A stretch of 64,000 nt of DNA from Bacillus sp. REN3. GTDB taxonomy: Bacteria > Bacillota > Bacilli > Bacillales > Cytobacillaceae. Within the stretch, counting starts at the first letter, position 1, and each line of letters starts with the position of its first letter. Location of the stretch: positions 178,330 through 242,329 of the forward strand of contig NZ_JAERSD010000004.1 in the NCBI RefSeq assembly GCF_017912555.1. Reading direction: 5' to 3'. Made by a program: the position numbers and the translations under genes. Shown here one piece after another: positions 16,910 to 25,536 of this stretch. Below the pieces are notes generated by a model. That model saw only the letters and a program-made list of their open reading frames with translations, made no database searches and was not told the origin of the DNA.

Positions 16910-16945
16910 AAATACAACAAGGAAAACACGAAGGAGGAAACATTA

Positions 16946-17149
16946 ATGGCTAGAAGCAACAACTCTAATCAATTATTAGTTCCTGGTGTTCAACAAGCTC
17001 TTGAGCAAATGAAGTACGAAATTGCTACAGAATTTGGCGTTCAGCTTGGCGCTGATACTACTTCCCGCGCTAACGGATCTGTTGGGGGAGAAATCACTAA
17101 GCGTCTTGTCCAAATGGCTGAGCAGCAGCTTGGCGGTTTCCAACGCTAA
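16946..17149 (+). CDS. Alpha/beta-type small acid-soluble spore protein
   Basis: A 67-residue DNA-binding spore protein that saturates spore DNA and is degraded at germination. The GPR protease site is visible as YEIATEFGV (cut after the Glu), followed by the conserved [21 protein letters not shown] region. The length is that of B. subtilis SspB, and synteny between yheE and yheH fits sspB. The ATG at 16946 follows AAGGAGG. It is expressed from a sigma-G promoter about 180 bases upstream, giving an unusually long structured leader. Confidence 0.95.
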   Translation: MARSNNSNQLLVPGVQQALEQMKYEIATEFGVQLGADTTSRANGSVGGEITKRLVQMAEQQLGGFQR

Positions 17150-17189
17150 ATCGCAACAACAGTAATAAATAATATCATACAATGGCGCA

Positions 17190-17213
17190 GGCCCCCTTTT
17201 AATAAGGGGGCCT
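17190..17213. terminator. Hairpin between SASP gene and fumC
   Basis: GGCCCCC and GGGGGCC pair across an A/T loop. The T-tract is weak on both sides, but the position between two converging genes fits a shared terminator. Confidence 0.6.
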
Positions 17214-17220
17214 TACATCG

Positions 17221-18600
17221 TTAGATCATTTTTTCAGGCTTGACCCATTCATCGTATTGATCGGCAGTCAGGAATCCGGTCTTGACCGCTGCTTCTTTCA
17301 AGGTCGAATTTTCCTTGAAAGCCAGCTTGGCGATCTGAGCGGCTTTCTCGTATCCAATATGCGGATTCAGAGCGGTAACGAGCATGAGCGACCTTTCGAC
17401 ATGGCCTTTGATCACATCCAGGTTCGCCTCGATTCCCATAGCACAGTTATCATTGAACGACCTCATTCCATCTGCCAGCAGTCTGGTGCTCTGCAGGAAG
17501 TTATAGATGATCACCGGTTTGAAAACGTTCAATTCAAAATTGCCCTGGCTCGCTGCGAATCCAATTGCTGCATCATTTCCGAACACCTGGGTTGCCACCA
17601 TTGTCAATGCCTCGCTTTGTGTCGGGTTTACCTTCCCTGGCATGATGGAGCTGCCAGGTTCGTTTGCAGGAATCGACAGCTCGCCAATCCCGCTTCTTGG
17701 CCCGCTCGACAGCCAGCGAACATCATTCGCGATTTTCATCAAATCCGCAGCAAGTGCTTTAAGGGAACCATGAAGGAAGACAAGTTCATCATGCGAAGTC
17801 AATGCCTGGAACTTGTTCGGCGCTGAGTTGAAAGTTTCACCTGTCTGATCTGCCAGCTGATTCGCCATCTTATTTCCAAAGTCCTTCGATGCATTGATTC
17901 CCGTTCCGACAGCGGTGCCGCCAATCGCTAAATCACGGACATACTTAAGGCCATCGGAAATCATTTTTTCATTTTTCTCCAGCATCGCCCGCCAACCGCT
18001 TATTTCCTGGCCCAATGTCAGTGGTGTCGCATCCTGGAGATGTGTCCGGCCAATTTTAATGACATCCTGAAACTCTTCTTCTTTTTTCTTCAATGTATCC
18101 TTGAACAGTTGGAGTGCCGGAAGAAGTTCGCCTGTAACTTTTTTGACAGCAGCAATGTGCATCGCTGTAGGAAAAGTATCATTCGAGCTTTGGGACATGT
18201 TCACATCATCATTGGGATGGACTCTTTCCTCAGAGCCTTCCTGCTCAAGGAATTCATTTGCCCGTTTTGCGACAACCTCATTCACATTCATGTTTGATTG
18301 AGTTCCGCTGCCTGTCTGCCAAACAACTAGCGGAAAGTGTTCGTCGAATCTTCCTGCAAGGACCTCATCGCATGCAGCGACAATCACTTTGCTTTTTGCC
18401 TCAGACAGCTTGCCGGAAGCAGCGTTGGTGATTGCTGCGGCTTTTTTGACTTCAGCAAATGCATAAATGACATCAAGCGGTATTTTTTCCGTGCCAATCT
18501 TGAAATTCTGCTTACTTCTCTGCGTCTGTGCCCCCCAATATTTATCAGCAGGCACTTTTATTTCGCCAATAGTGTCTCTTTCAATCCGATAATCTGACAA
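17221..18600 (-). CDS. fumC: Class II fumarate hydratase
   Basis: TCA-cycle enzyme (459 residues) interconverting fumarate and malate in the cytoplasm, the citG/fumC type. The lyase superfamily signature [11 protein letters not shown] is present around residues 317-327. [14 protein letters not shown] near 97-110 and [10 protein letters not shown] near 183-192 carry catalytic residues. The start is a TTG at 18600 with AGGAGGGA seven bases upstream; no ATG precedes it in frame. It is monocistronic, and a terminator-like hairpin sits about 135 bases upstream. Confidence 0.95.
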   Translation of the reverse strand: MSDYRIERDTIGEIKVPADKYWGAQTQRSKQNFKIGTEKIPLDVIYAFAEVKKAAAITNAASGKLSEAKSKVIVAACDEVLAGRFDEHFPLVVWQTGSGTQSNMNVNEVVAKRANEFLEQEGSEERVHPNDDVNMSQSSNDTFPTAMHIAAVKKVTGELLPALQLFKDTLKKKEEEFQDVIKIGRTHLQDATPLTLGQEISGWRAMLEKNEKMISDGLKYVRDLAIGGTAVGTGINASKDFGNKMANQLADQTGETFNSAPNKFQALTSHDELVFLHGSLKALAADLMKIANDVRWLSSGPRSGIGELSIPANEPGSSIMPGKVNPTQSEALTMVATQVFGNDAAIGFAASQGNFELNVFKPVIIYNFLQSTRLLADGMRSFNDNCAMGIEANLDVIKGHVERSLMLVTALNPHIGYEKAAQIAKLAFKENSTLKEAAVKTGFLTADQYDEWVKPEKMI

Positions 18601-18734
18601 AACAATCCCTCCTCAATCTCATTATTGGATTAATTTACTTTTTTAAAACCATTTCCGCCTTAAGAATACCGCTTTTTTTCGTGACTTTACAGAAAAATGC
18701 ATAAAAAGGGCCGGGAAGAACCCTAACTAATGAA

Positions 18735-18785
18735 AAAAGCTGTTCTCTCATTCACTGGAGGGATGTCCTCCTGGCAACAGCTTTT
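18735..18785 (-). terminator. Terminator-like hairpin upstream of fumC
   Basis: AAAAGCTGTT and AACAGCTTTT pair over 10 bases, with a nested GGAGG/CCTCC hairpin inside. On the minus strand it is followed by TTTTTTC. It could end read-through or act as a leader element of fumC. Confidence 0.5.
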
Positions 18786-18796
18786 AATCTTCGATA

Positions 18797-18830
18797 CAAG
18801 CGCCTTGACCAGCCCGACAGGCAATTGCGA
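18797..18830. repeat. Short dispersed repeat, copy 2
   Basis: AAGCGCC ... AGCCCGACAGGCA, related to the segment at 6361-6404. Confidence 0.35.
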
Positions 18831-18953
18831 ACCGAAAGGAGGTTCTCCCATGCTGGTGCCACTGGATAGGCTTCCCGAAAACAGTAGAGGAAGATAATCA
18901 AAGGATGAAAACTGGCTAGGGGCTGGACATTTGCCGATGGTTTCCTATCCCAT

Positions 18954-18990
18954 AAAAAAACTGAAACAGCCTTTGTGGCCGCTTCAGTTC
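18954..18990 (-). terminator. Terminator of the 27-residue membrane peptide gene
   Basis: Minus strand ACTGAAGC-GGCC with GGCT-GTTTCAGT, then seven Ts. Confidence 0.8.
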
Positions 18991-19019
18991 ATATGCTTCC
19001 GTCCATAATGTAGGTTTGA

Positions 19020-19103
19020 TTAAGCTTTAAGGATGGCATATCCGATATAATAGCCCAGGATCATGATACTGGCAATCGATAATGTGACTGTGAGTTCCTC
19101 CAT
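19020..19103 (-). CDS. 27-residue membrane peptide
   Basis: A very short gene with an excellent GGGGAGG site seven bases before the ATG at 19103, followed by a terminator. The product begins MEELTVTLSIAS and ends YAILKA; residues 5-24 form one hydrophobic helix with acidic N-end and basic C-end, giving a single-pass membrane peptide. I do not recognise a family. Many such peptides in Bacillus modulate membrane enzymes or are sporulation genes; neither can be shown here. Confidence 0.65.
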   Translation of the reverse strand: MEELTVTLSIASIMILGYYIGYAILKA

Positions 19104-19546
19104 AATGAAACCTCCCCGATCTATATATTTTAAAATTAACACAGGGAAATCGTTCTTTCTGGAGGAATTCGCAACATTTTGTGACATTTAAATGAACGTT
19201 AGTGAGTTTCCTCATATAACTCCCAGTAATGGCTTTCCATTCCTCATCCTTACGCAGCTTCCATGGGGCATGTGTTGAACCTCCTCTGTGCAATATCGCC
19301 TGTTAGGTTTCAACTTTCCCGCTGATTCCGCTGGACACTGATATTGGCTTCTGTAAATACACCCACGCGCGAAGAAAATGCTTTATCATTTATGGGGGTC
19401 TTCCACCTTCCGTTCCAATCAACCTTTTAGGACTCTTTTTGATTTCTCTTAAAATTGATTCAGAAAACAACAATCTTTTGGAGAACAGCTTTTTCCTTAT
19501 CATGATGTGAAAGACCACACCCTGAACAACCTTGGGCAGGCAGCAT
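19104..19546. other. Intergenic region with long dispersed repeat
   Basis: 443 bases upstream of the 27-residue gene and downstream of bmrD, mostly occupied by the repeat at 19250-19500. No gene seen. Confidence 0.45.
19250..19500. repeat. Dispersed intergenic repeat, copy 1
   Basis: Shares ordered blocks with 30184-30360: GTTGAACCTCC, TCAACTTTCCC, CCTCCGTTCCAATCAA-like and AAAATTGATTCAGAAAACAA followed by CAATCTTTT. This copy has about 60-80 extra bases in the middle. It resembles long intergenic repeats common in Bacillaceae. Confidence 0.7.
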
Positions 19547-21562
19547 TTATCCGGCCTTTGGCTTATTTCCAATCTGGATCTGGTACATTTGATAATATTT
19601 CCCTTTAAGCTCCATCAGTTCATCATGGTTGCCCCTCTCAACAATACTGCCCTTTTCAAGGACAAGAATCTGGTCAGCATTGCGGATTGTTGACAGCCTG
19701 TGGGCGATGATGAACGTCGTTCTCCCTTCTTTCAGGACCTCCATCGCATCCTGGATGATCGATTCTGTCTCTGTATCGATACTCGACGTTGCTTCATCGA
19801 GGATCAGGATAGCCGGATCGAAGGCGAGTGCCCGTGCGAACGAAATAAGCTGGCGCTGCCCGCTTGATAAGGTGCTTGCTTTTTCAATCACCGGCTCGTC
19901 ATATCCATTCTCAAGGCCTTTTAACACACGGTCTGCCCCTACGCTGGCAAGTGCTTGCTCAACCTGCTCGCGGGTAATTGAAGGATGTTCGAGGCTGACA
20001 TTGGATGCAACCGTCCCTGTGAACAAGAATGGATCCTGCAGCACAATACCCATATGCTGTCGGAGGGTTTGCTTTGGGATATCGCGAATATTCATGCCGT
20101 CAATCGTGATCCGCCCCTCCTGGGGATCATAAAATCTGAACAGCAGATTCATGATCGAGCTTTTCCCGGAGCCCGTATGGCCTACTAGCGCGACCGTTTC
20201 TCCCTGCTTAGCTTCAAAACTAATATCATTAAGGACATATTCCCCTACTTTATAGCCAAAGGAAACATGTTCGAAAACAACATTCCCTTTGTATCGCGGC
20301 ATCCTTTCTTCGCTGACGTCAATTCCCTCCTCATCCATCAACTTAAAAACCCTTTCCCCCGCGACAAGTGCCTGTTCCAGGTTGGGAAGCTGATTGACAA
20401 TCCCCTGCACAGGATTGAATAACCGGTTGATATAATCGACGATTGCATACAGCATTCCAAGGGATACCGCAGAGGATGGCTGCAGTGCTTCCGCCCCGAA
20501 GTACCAGATGAAAGCAACAAAGACAATATTCCTCAGCACTTGGACAAGGTTATGTGATGTCATTGAATTCAGGTTCAAAAGCTTATTTTGATACATAAAA
20601 TGTTCTTTATTCAGCACTTCGAATTCCTGCTGTGTTTCCTTTTCCCTGCTGAAAGCCTGGATGATGTTCATCCCCTGGATCGATTCATTGATCATCCCGT
20701 TGATGTCACTGACTCGTGAACGAATGACATGGTTATACTTCGAAGCGTATTTCCGATAAAGCTTCGACCAAAGAAACAGGATCGGCAGCAGCAGCAGACA
20801 AATTGCTGCCAGCTTCGCATTGAGGATGAACAACGCGATGTAAATGCCTGTTATATAGATAAAACTCGTAAAAAAAGTTGATAGGACAGTAACATACAAT
20901 TCGCGGATTGCCTCTGTGTCATTGGTAATCCTTGCGACGACCTTCCCCGCAGGAAGGTTATCAAAATACTGGATCGGCAGACGCTGGATTTGCCGGTACA
21001 CATCCTCCCGGAGCTTCTGGATGATTCGGTTTGCAGATTTTTGCAGATAGAATCTCTGTCCGTATTGGAAAATCGCGGCAAGGACGAGGAGGCCGAAATA
21101 GAATGCCAGGAGCTTGGCGATTCGCGGGATTTCCGGCTTGTAAAACTTCATCAAGTCTTTTCCCGTAAGGACTTCTGCTTCATAGCGAGTAGCTTCGCTT
21201 CCTTTGCTGATTGTCAGGATTCCGTCCTCATAGCTTCTGCTGCCGTCAAATTTAATGTCCTGATCCATAAAGACAAACTTCCTGCCGACCTGTAAAATCC
21301 GCACTGTGTCCGAATCAGTGTGCCTGCTTTCAACAATGCTGTCCTTTATATAATGCCTGCCGCCATATTCAACAGAAGCAGGTCCTTCCTTGGTTTCATG
21401 CCAGACAGATTCGATGCCAAGAATGTGATCATCTATCACCTTTTTCGCGATAAATGGTCCTGCCAAGTCGGCGGCAACCGCAATTGACAGCATCACAAGG
21501 GCGGCTCCGATGACCTTTTTGTAAATTAACGCATAGTGGAACAATCGTTTTCCTGTGCTCAT
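19547..21562 (-). CDS. bmrD: Heterodimeric ABC multidrug exporter subunit BmrD (YheH)
   Basis: A 671-residue half-transporter with six membrane helices and an ATPase domain. After the first helix there is a large insertion (about residues 45-150), matching the extracellular domain known for BmrD. Walker A is GHTGSGKSS, signature LSSGQRQL and Walker B ILILDEATSSID with the catalytic Glu intact. It pairs with BmrC to export drugs using one active and one degenerate ATP site. ATGA overlap with bmrC shows tight coupling. Expression is probably controlled by the leader-peptide attenuator upstream of bmrC. Confidence 0.92.
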   Translation of the reverse strand: MSTGKRLFHYALIYKKVIGAALVMLSIAVAADLAGPFIAKKVIDDHILGIESVWHETKEGPASVEYGGRHYIKDSIVESRHTDSDTVRILQVGRKFVFMDQDIKFDGSRSYEDGILTISKGSEATRYEAEVLTGKDLMKFYKPEIPRIAKLLAFYFGLLVLAAIFQYGQRFYLQKSANRIIQKLREDVYRQIQRLPIQYFDNLPAGKVVARITNDTEAIRELYVTVLSTFFTSFIYITGIYIALFILNAKLAAICLLLLPILFLWSKLYRKYASKYNHVIRSRVSDINGMINESIQGMNIIQAFSREKETQQEFEVLNKEHFMYQNKLLNLNSMTSHNLVQVLRNIVFVAFIWYFGAEALQPSSAVSLGMLYAIVDYINRLFNPVQGIVNQLPNLEQALVAGERVFKLMDEEGIDVSEERMPRYKGNVVFEHVSFGYKVGEYVLNDISFEAKQGETVALVGHTGSGKSSIMNLLFRFYDPQEGRITIDGMNIRDIPKQTLRQHMGIVLQDPFLFTGTVASNVSLEHPSITREQVEQALASVGADRVLKGLENGYDEPVIEKASTLSSGQRQLISFARALAFDPAILILDEATSSIDTETESIIQDAMEVLKEGRTTFIIAHRLSTIRNADQILVLEKGSIVERGNHDELMELKGKYYQMYQIQIGNKPKAG

Positions 21563-23316
21563 ATGGAGTCGGCCTCCTCTCTGGCTGACTCAGCTTGCTG
21601 CTTTAGATACTGTTCGTAATACCAGCCGCCGGCAGCCATTAATTGTTCATGTGTTCCTTCCTCAATGATCCTTCCATCCTCAAGCACAACGATGTGGTCG
21701 GCGTGCTCCACAGCAGATAATCTGTGTGTCGTGATGATTGTCGTTTTTGCGTTTCGCTCACGGCGAATGTTATCGATGATTTTCTTTTCGGTTTTGGCAT
21801 CAACTGCGGATAATGAATCATCAAGAATCAGGATTTCAGGATCTTTGATCAGTGCCCGAGCAATCGAGATCCGTTGTTTCTGTCCTCCTGAGAGCGCGAC
21901 CCCCTTCTCGCCTACAAGGGTTTCCAAACCAGCCGGAAGCATTTCCACATCTTTGCGGAAGGCTGCGAGGTCGATGATTTGCTCAAGCTCTTTTTCTGAT
22001 GCATCTGGGTTTCCAAATAGAATATTCTCTCGCACTGTGCGTGAAAAAAGAATATTTTCCTGCGGTACATACCCCATCCAGCTGCGTGTCTGCCTGAGAC
22101 TGTGATTTTGGATAGGGATACCTGAAACGAGCAAATCTCCGTTTCCTTCTGGGTACTCTCTGAGCAGCTGTTTGATCAGCGTCGTCTTCCCGCTGCCGGT
22201 CTTTCCAACAATCCCGAGTGTCTCTCCCCGATTCAAGTGCAGCTTGATTCCTTCAAGATTGTTTGTGGTGGAGGATGGATATTTAAACGTCAGCTCGGAC
22301 ATCCGGATATTTTCAGGTACGTTTGCATCGACTGGATTTTCGGGATCAGCCACGTCCTCTCCGTAAGATAAGGTCTCATTCAAGCGATCAAGCGAGGCAT
22401 TGCCGCGCTGCATGACATTGATCAGTTCACCGATAGCGAACATCGGCCAGATCAGCATGCCCAGGTAGACATTGAAGCTGACCAGCTCCCCAAGGGTAAG
22501 TTTTTGCTGGAAGACCAAATAAGCTCCGTACCCCAATCCGATCAAATAACTCAACCCGACAAGGATCTTGATTGTAGGCTCGAATAGGGAATCAATTTTT
22601 GCGACTTCGATGTTTTTGCGGTAAACATCCTCTGTTAGATTGTGAAATCGATGCTCTTCCGCTTTTTCCTGGACATAGGCACGGATGACCCGGACACCGG
22701 ATACGGATTCGAGAACCCTGTCATTCAATTCGCCGAACGCGTCCTGGGCAGCAGTGAACCTGGCATGGATTTTCTTTCCGTAAAGGTTTATGAGCATCGC
22801 CATGATTGGCAACGGCACAATAGAAAAAAGTGTCAGCTCCCAGCTGATGAAGAAACCCATCGTGAACAAGATTGTCAGCATGAAGATACTTGAGTCCACA
22901 AGAGTCAGGACACCAAACCCTGCCGTGACAGAAATAGCCTTCAAGTCATTTGTCGCCCTTGCCATCAAATCACCGGTTCGGTTTTTCTCGAAGAATGCAG
23001 GGGTCATTTTCAACAAATGCTGCATGAAATTCGTGCGAAGCTTTCTTTCAATCAAGAACGCCCCACCGAATAGTTGATACATCCAGATGTAAGTAATGGC
23101 ATAAGTGATGGCTGTAATGGCGACAAGTGCCCCGATATATTTCAGGATCAGGGTTTGCGACATGGTGCCAAGCTGGATTGAATCGATTGCCATCCCGACA
23201 ATTTTTGGCGGAAGCACATCAAGGATCCCGGCTATGGTCAATAAGATGACCGCAACACTATATCGTTTCCAATTTTCTTTAAAAAACCAGCTTAGTTTAG
23301 ATAACACTGATAACAA
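21559..23316 (-). CDS. bmrC: Heterodimeric ABC multidrug exporter subunit BmrC (YheI)
   Basis: A 585-residue half-transporter: six membrane helices, then an ATPase domain with Walker A GKTGSGKTT, signature LSGGQKQR and Walker B ILILDDSLSAVD. The residue after Walker B is Asp rather than the catalytic Glu, as expected for the degenerate-site partner BmrC. The start is a TTG at 23316 preceded by AAGGAG. A short peptide frame ends 33 bases upstream and a set of alternative hairpins precedes that, so induction by translation inhibitors through attenuation is likely, as described for B. subtilis bmrBCD. Confidence 0.92.
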   Translation of the reverse strand: MLSVLSKLSWFFKENWKRYSVAVILLTIAGILDVLPPKIVGMAIDSIQLGTMSQTLILKYIGALVAITAITYAITYIWMYQLFGGAFLIERKLRTNFMQHLLKMTPAFFEKNRTGDLMARATNDLKAISVTAGFGVLTLVDSSIFMLTILFTMGFFISWELTLFSIVPLPIMAMLINLYGKKIHARFTAAQDAFGELNDRVLESVSGVRVIRAYVQEKAEEHRFHNLTEDVYRKNIEVAKIDSLFEPTIKILVGLSYLIGLGYGAYLVFQQKLTLGELVSFNVYLGMLIWPMFAIGELINVMQRGNASLDRLNETLSYGEDVADPENPVDANVPENIRMSELTFKYPSSTTNNLEGIKLHLNRGETLGIVGKTGSGKTTLIKQLLREYPEGNGDLLVSGIPIQNHSLRQTRSWMGYVPQENILFSRTVRENILFGNPDASEKELEQIIDLAAFRKDVEMLPAGLETLVGEKGVALSGGQKQRISIARALIKDPEILILDDSLSAVDAKTEKKIIDNIRRERNAKTTIITTHRLSAVEHADHIVVLEDGRIIEEGTHEQLMAAGGWYYEQYLKQQAESAREEADSI

Positions 23317-23349
23317 AGTAAACAGCTCCTTCCGATTTACCGGACAATT

Positions 23350-23406
23350 CTAACCGCTTTCCAGCTTTTCAATTTTGATTGCTTCTTTGTCAATTGCCTT
23401 GTTCAT
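23350..23406 (-). CDS. 18-residue peptide just upstream of bmrC
   Basis: Begins MNKAIDKEAIK, highly charged, with a strong CGAGGAGG site before the ATG at 23406. It ends 33 bases before the bmrC start and lies downstream of both leader terminators, so it may couple translation to bmrC or be a remnant of a longer leader peptide. Function inferred from position only. Confidence 0.5.
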   Translation of the reverse strand: MNKAIDKEAIKIEKLESG

Positions 23407-23609
23407 TTCAATTCCTCCTCGTTCGGTGAATAAGGAATGGTCGTCTAACGGAATGTTAATGCTGAATTTCAAAATGGACTTAAAATGCCCTTACACGGAA
23501 TCAACGAAGGTCACCTTTAAACCGAACACTGTGGCCCAATCGTTCGTCCACGACTGGTTACGGCTTGCCTAGTTGAACCATCATTCCTGGGAAGAACATA
23601 ACTTTCCCT

Positions 23610-23642
23610 AAAAAAAGACATACCGCAGCATGCGATATGTCT
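23610..23642 (-). terminator. Leader terminator 2 of bmrCD
   Basis: Minus strand GACATATCGCA, short loop, TGCGGTATGTC, then seven Ts. It lies between the leader peptide and bmrC, so transcription of bmrCD must pass it. Confidence 0.85.
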
Positions 23643-23662
23643 TGTCATGGCATTGAAGACAG

Positions 23663-23704
23663 AAAAAGGCACACGTCACGTTTTTATGCGTAACCGGTGC
23701 CTTC
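23663..23704 (-). terminator. Leader hairpin 1 of bmrCD with GGTTACG switch strand
   Basis: Minus strand AAGGCAC ... GTGCCTT followed by TTT. Its 5' arm includes GGTTACGC (23688-23695), which can instead pair with CGTAACC (23755-23761) inside the leader peptide gene. Confidence 0.6.
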
Positions 23705-23734
23705 ATAGCTCAAAAAGTTATCCGCATTTGAAAG

Positions 23735-23803
23735 TCAGCAAAAACAAAAGGGCAGGTTACGAATATTCAGTTGGCCGTTGTTTTCGTTCCAGATCTTGAA
23801 CAT
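23735..23803 (-). CDS. Leader peptide of bmrCD (BmrB-like), 22 residues
   Basis: A short frame beginning MFKIWNENNG and ending FCFC, with AAAGGAGGG before the ATG at 23803. It lies where B. subtilis has bmrB (yheJ), the leader peptide whose translation controls bmrCD by ribosome-mediated attenuation. GGTTACGGAAT at the ribosome binding site can pair with ATTCGTAACC near the end of the frame, and the same strand can pair with leader hairpin 1. A ribosome stalled by an antibiotic would shift this balance. The sequence itself is unlike the longer BmrB peptide as I remember it. Confidence 0.7.
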   Translation of the reverse strand: MFKIWNENNGQLNIRNLPFCFC

Positions 23804-23902
23804 TCCGTAACCCTCCTTTTTAACGTAAATTTCCATTCCTTTTTTAGGTTATCACCATAGAAGCAGAGTGTCAATTCTAATTTTTCTAAACCTTCAGTAA
23901 CA

Positions 23903-24109
23903 TCACGATTTACCGGAGTGGCCCTTGAATATTTTACGGGCGAAGATTAAATAGAAAAGGAGCGGCATCGGTGCCTGGATCAAGCCAAGAATTCCCCAAA
24001 GCCAATAATTATGCCCATGTTTTCGGGCATTCACGAACAGAAAGATGCTTTGCGACAAAAGAATGCCGGCAATCAGGGTAATCTGCCACAGTGCCAATTC
24101 GTCCTTCAT
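23903..24109 (-). CDS. yxlD: YxlD-like small membrane protein of the sigY operon
   Basis: A 68-residue protein with two membrane helices (about 9-27 and 36-57) and a basic C-terminus, of the phospholipase D N-terminal-like (PLDc_N) type seen in YxlD. In B. subtilis YxlC and YxlD hold SigY inactive at the membrane. The ATG at 24109 overlaps the stop of the preceding gene (ATGA). It is the last gene of this operon: yxlE, yxlF and yxlG are absent here. Confidence 0.72.
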   Translation of the reverse strand: MKDELALWQITLIAGILLSQSIFLFVNARKHGHNYWLWGILGLIQAPMPLLFYLIFARKIFKGHSGKS

Positions 24110-24453
24110 AGTCTCTCCACCTGCTTCTTGGTTTCTTTATAGCTATAAAGAAAAGCAAAAACGGAAACAGCCCCTTGAAGGACCAGGAAGATTTGCGGCA
24201 GCTCCCTCATCACAAATAAAACCACGCTTAAAATAAACAGGGCGCTTAGGATGAATAAGGTCAATTCTCTTCGGTATCTCTTTCTGAGCGCCTCCTGCTC
24301 ATCGAGTACCAGCTGCTCAAACCATTGCTGATTCGGTGTGGCGGGGGCAAGGGAATCGAGCTGCTCCATTGCTTCATCAAGCTTGAAGGGTGGTTCACTA
24401 AATTCCTTCTCTCTTATTTCACTATTTGGTCGTATTCGTTTTTGGTCTGTCAT
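24106..24453 (-). CDS. yxlC: YxlC-like anti-sigma factor
   Basis: A 115-residue protein with an acidic N-terminal cytoplasmic part (about 1-60, LDEAMEQLDSLAPATP) and two membrane helices (about 62-100), the layout of YxlC, the negative regulator of SigY. It overlaps the sigY gene by 32 bases, so the sigma factor and its antagonist are co-translated. Assignment rests on layout and operon position more than on strong motif identity. Confidence 0.75.
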   Translation of the reverse strand: MTDQKRIRPNSEIREKEFSEPPFKLDEAMEQLDSLAPATPNQQWFEQLVLDEQEALRKRYRRELTLFILSALFILSVVLFVMRELPQIFLVLQGAVSVFAFLYSYKETKKQVERL

Positions 24454-24970
24454 CCAATTTCAACTCCCTTCGCACTGCCAGAAGAGCATGGTGCACCCTG
24501 GATTTTGCCGTTCCTGATGCAATATTCAGGGTTTCTCCGATTTCATCATATGAATAGCCGTAATAATGCTTAAGCACAAGCGGAATCCTCATTTCCTCCC
24601 CAAGCTTGCCAAGTGCTGCCAGCGCATCCGTCCATTCCTCATTCCTTGACTCCATCTGCCACTGGAGCCTGCGGATTGCTGCCTCTCCTTCATTCCATTC
24701 CCGCTCCCGTTTTTTCCTGCGCTGCTGATCGATATATATATTCGTAGCAATTGTGATCAGCCACGAAGAAAACTTTGATTTCCCGCTGAACAGATGGATT
24801 TTCTCGACGCATTTAGCCATTGCTTCCTGAGCGATATCCTCTGCCAGATCAGGATTCATTGTGATTTTCATCAAATACTTAACCAATATCGGATAATGGC
24901 TCCGAAAAAGGATGGCAAATGAGCGGTGGTCCCCTTTTTTAGCAGAACGGATCAGTTCTATCTCATTCAT
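24422..24970 (-). CDS. sigY: ECF sigma factor SigY
   Basis: A 182-residue ECF sigma factor. Region 2 spans about 20-90 (YLMKITMNPDLAEDIAQEA, FSSWLITIATNIYID) and region 4 about 120-170 (RIPLVLKHYYGYSYDEIGE, SRVHHAL). It directs RNA polymerase to promoters of the TGAACG/CGTC type. Exactly such a promoter lies upstream, indicating autoregulation. Followed by yxlC and yxlD homologues. The stress signal is unknown; in B. subtilis SigY responds to nitrogen starvation and influences a toxin-like prophage. Confidence 0.85.
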   Translation of the reverse strand: MNEIELIRSAKKGDHRSFAILFRSHYPILVKYLMKITMNPDLAEDIAQEAMAKCVEKIHLFSGKSKFSSWLITIATNIYIDQQRRKKREREWNEGEAAIRRLQWQMESRNEEWTDALAALGKLGEEMRIPLVLKHYYGYSYDEIGETLNIASGTAKSRVHHALLAVRRELKLDDRPKTNTTK

Positions 24971-25031
24971 TGATCAAGCCTCGCTTTCCAGCCAACCTCT
25001 TACGTGATTTCTTTTAATTTACTACTTATTA

Positions 25032-25056
25032 GACGGATAGGGCAAAATTTCGTTCA
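25032..25056 (-). promoter_or_regulatory. SigY-type autoregulatory promoter
   Basis: On the minus strand TGAACG, 15 bases, CGTC, 62 bases before the sigY start. This matches the reported SigY promoter pattern. Confidence 0.7.
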
Positions 25057-25173
25057 AAGAAATTTAACAGTCCATACTAAAAGCCTACCCAATCAGGTTT
25101 CTTTTATTAAAAGACGGGTAATATTTTACTAGCTTATAAAAATAACAAATTGTTATCCAAAGGAGTCATAGAT

Positions 25174-25497
25174 ATGAAAGAAATCATGTCATCAAATGTG
25201 ATGGTTCAAAAAAGGTTCACAATGAAAAAGATGCTTGATATATACCAGGCAGCAAAAAAGCTGAACGGAACAACCTATTTATACAGCCGGCAAAAGGCTG
25301 TAGAAGCCTCTTCTTTATCGAAGTTGGTATCCTTCCTGCTGACAGTTGAACCAAACACAACTTTGAAAATTATCATGGAAGGCAATGATGTCGAGCCGCA
25401 ACTGGGAAAATTAACAAAAATGCTGACAAACGAAGCATCCGTATTAAGCGTAAACCGCAAGCGGATCCTTGATTCTACTGGTTCATTCCAAGTTTAA
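25174..25497 (+). CDS. HPr-like domain protein without active-site His
   Basis: A 107-residue protein whose second half (LSKLVSFLLTVEPNTTLKI then EGNDVEPQLGKL) follows the HPr fold pattern of the sugar phosphotransferase system. The segment where HPr carries its phosphorylated His has none, so phosphotransfer is unlikely; it could be a regulatory HPr homologue. ATG at 25174 is preceded by AAAGGAG. Next gene is a 22-residue peptide, then a terminator; they probably share a transcript. Confidence 0.68.
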   Translation: MKEIMSSNVMVQKRFTMKKMLDIYQAAKKLNGTTYLYSRQKAVEASSLSKLVSFLLTVEPNTTLKIIMEGNDVEPQLGKLTKMLTNEASVLSVNRKRILDSTGSFQV

Positions 25498-25536
25498 AAT
25501 AGAAGTCCGATAGATATGTATTGAGGTGAATAAGAT

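Larger units (their letters stand above)
18601..19019. other. Intergenic region upstream of fumC
   Basis: This 419-base stretch holds a terminator-like hairpin (18735-18785), a short repeat (18797-18830) and the terminator of the 27-residue gene (18954-18990). A 15-codon plus-strand frame at 18852 has a good AAAGGAGG site but lies in the repeat zone and is not called. Confidence 0.4.

Noticed and set aside
18852-18900. 15-codon plus-strand frame with AAAGGAGG
   Set aside because: It lies in repeat-derived sequence, so the ribosome-site-like motif is probably part of the repeat.
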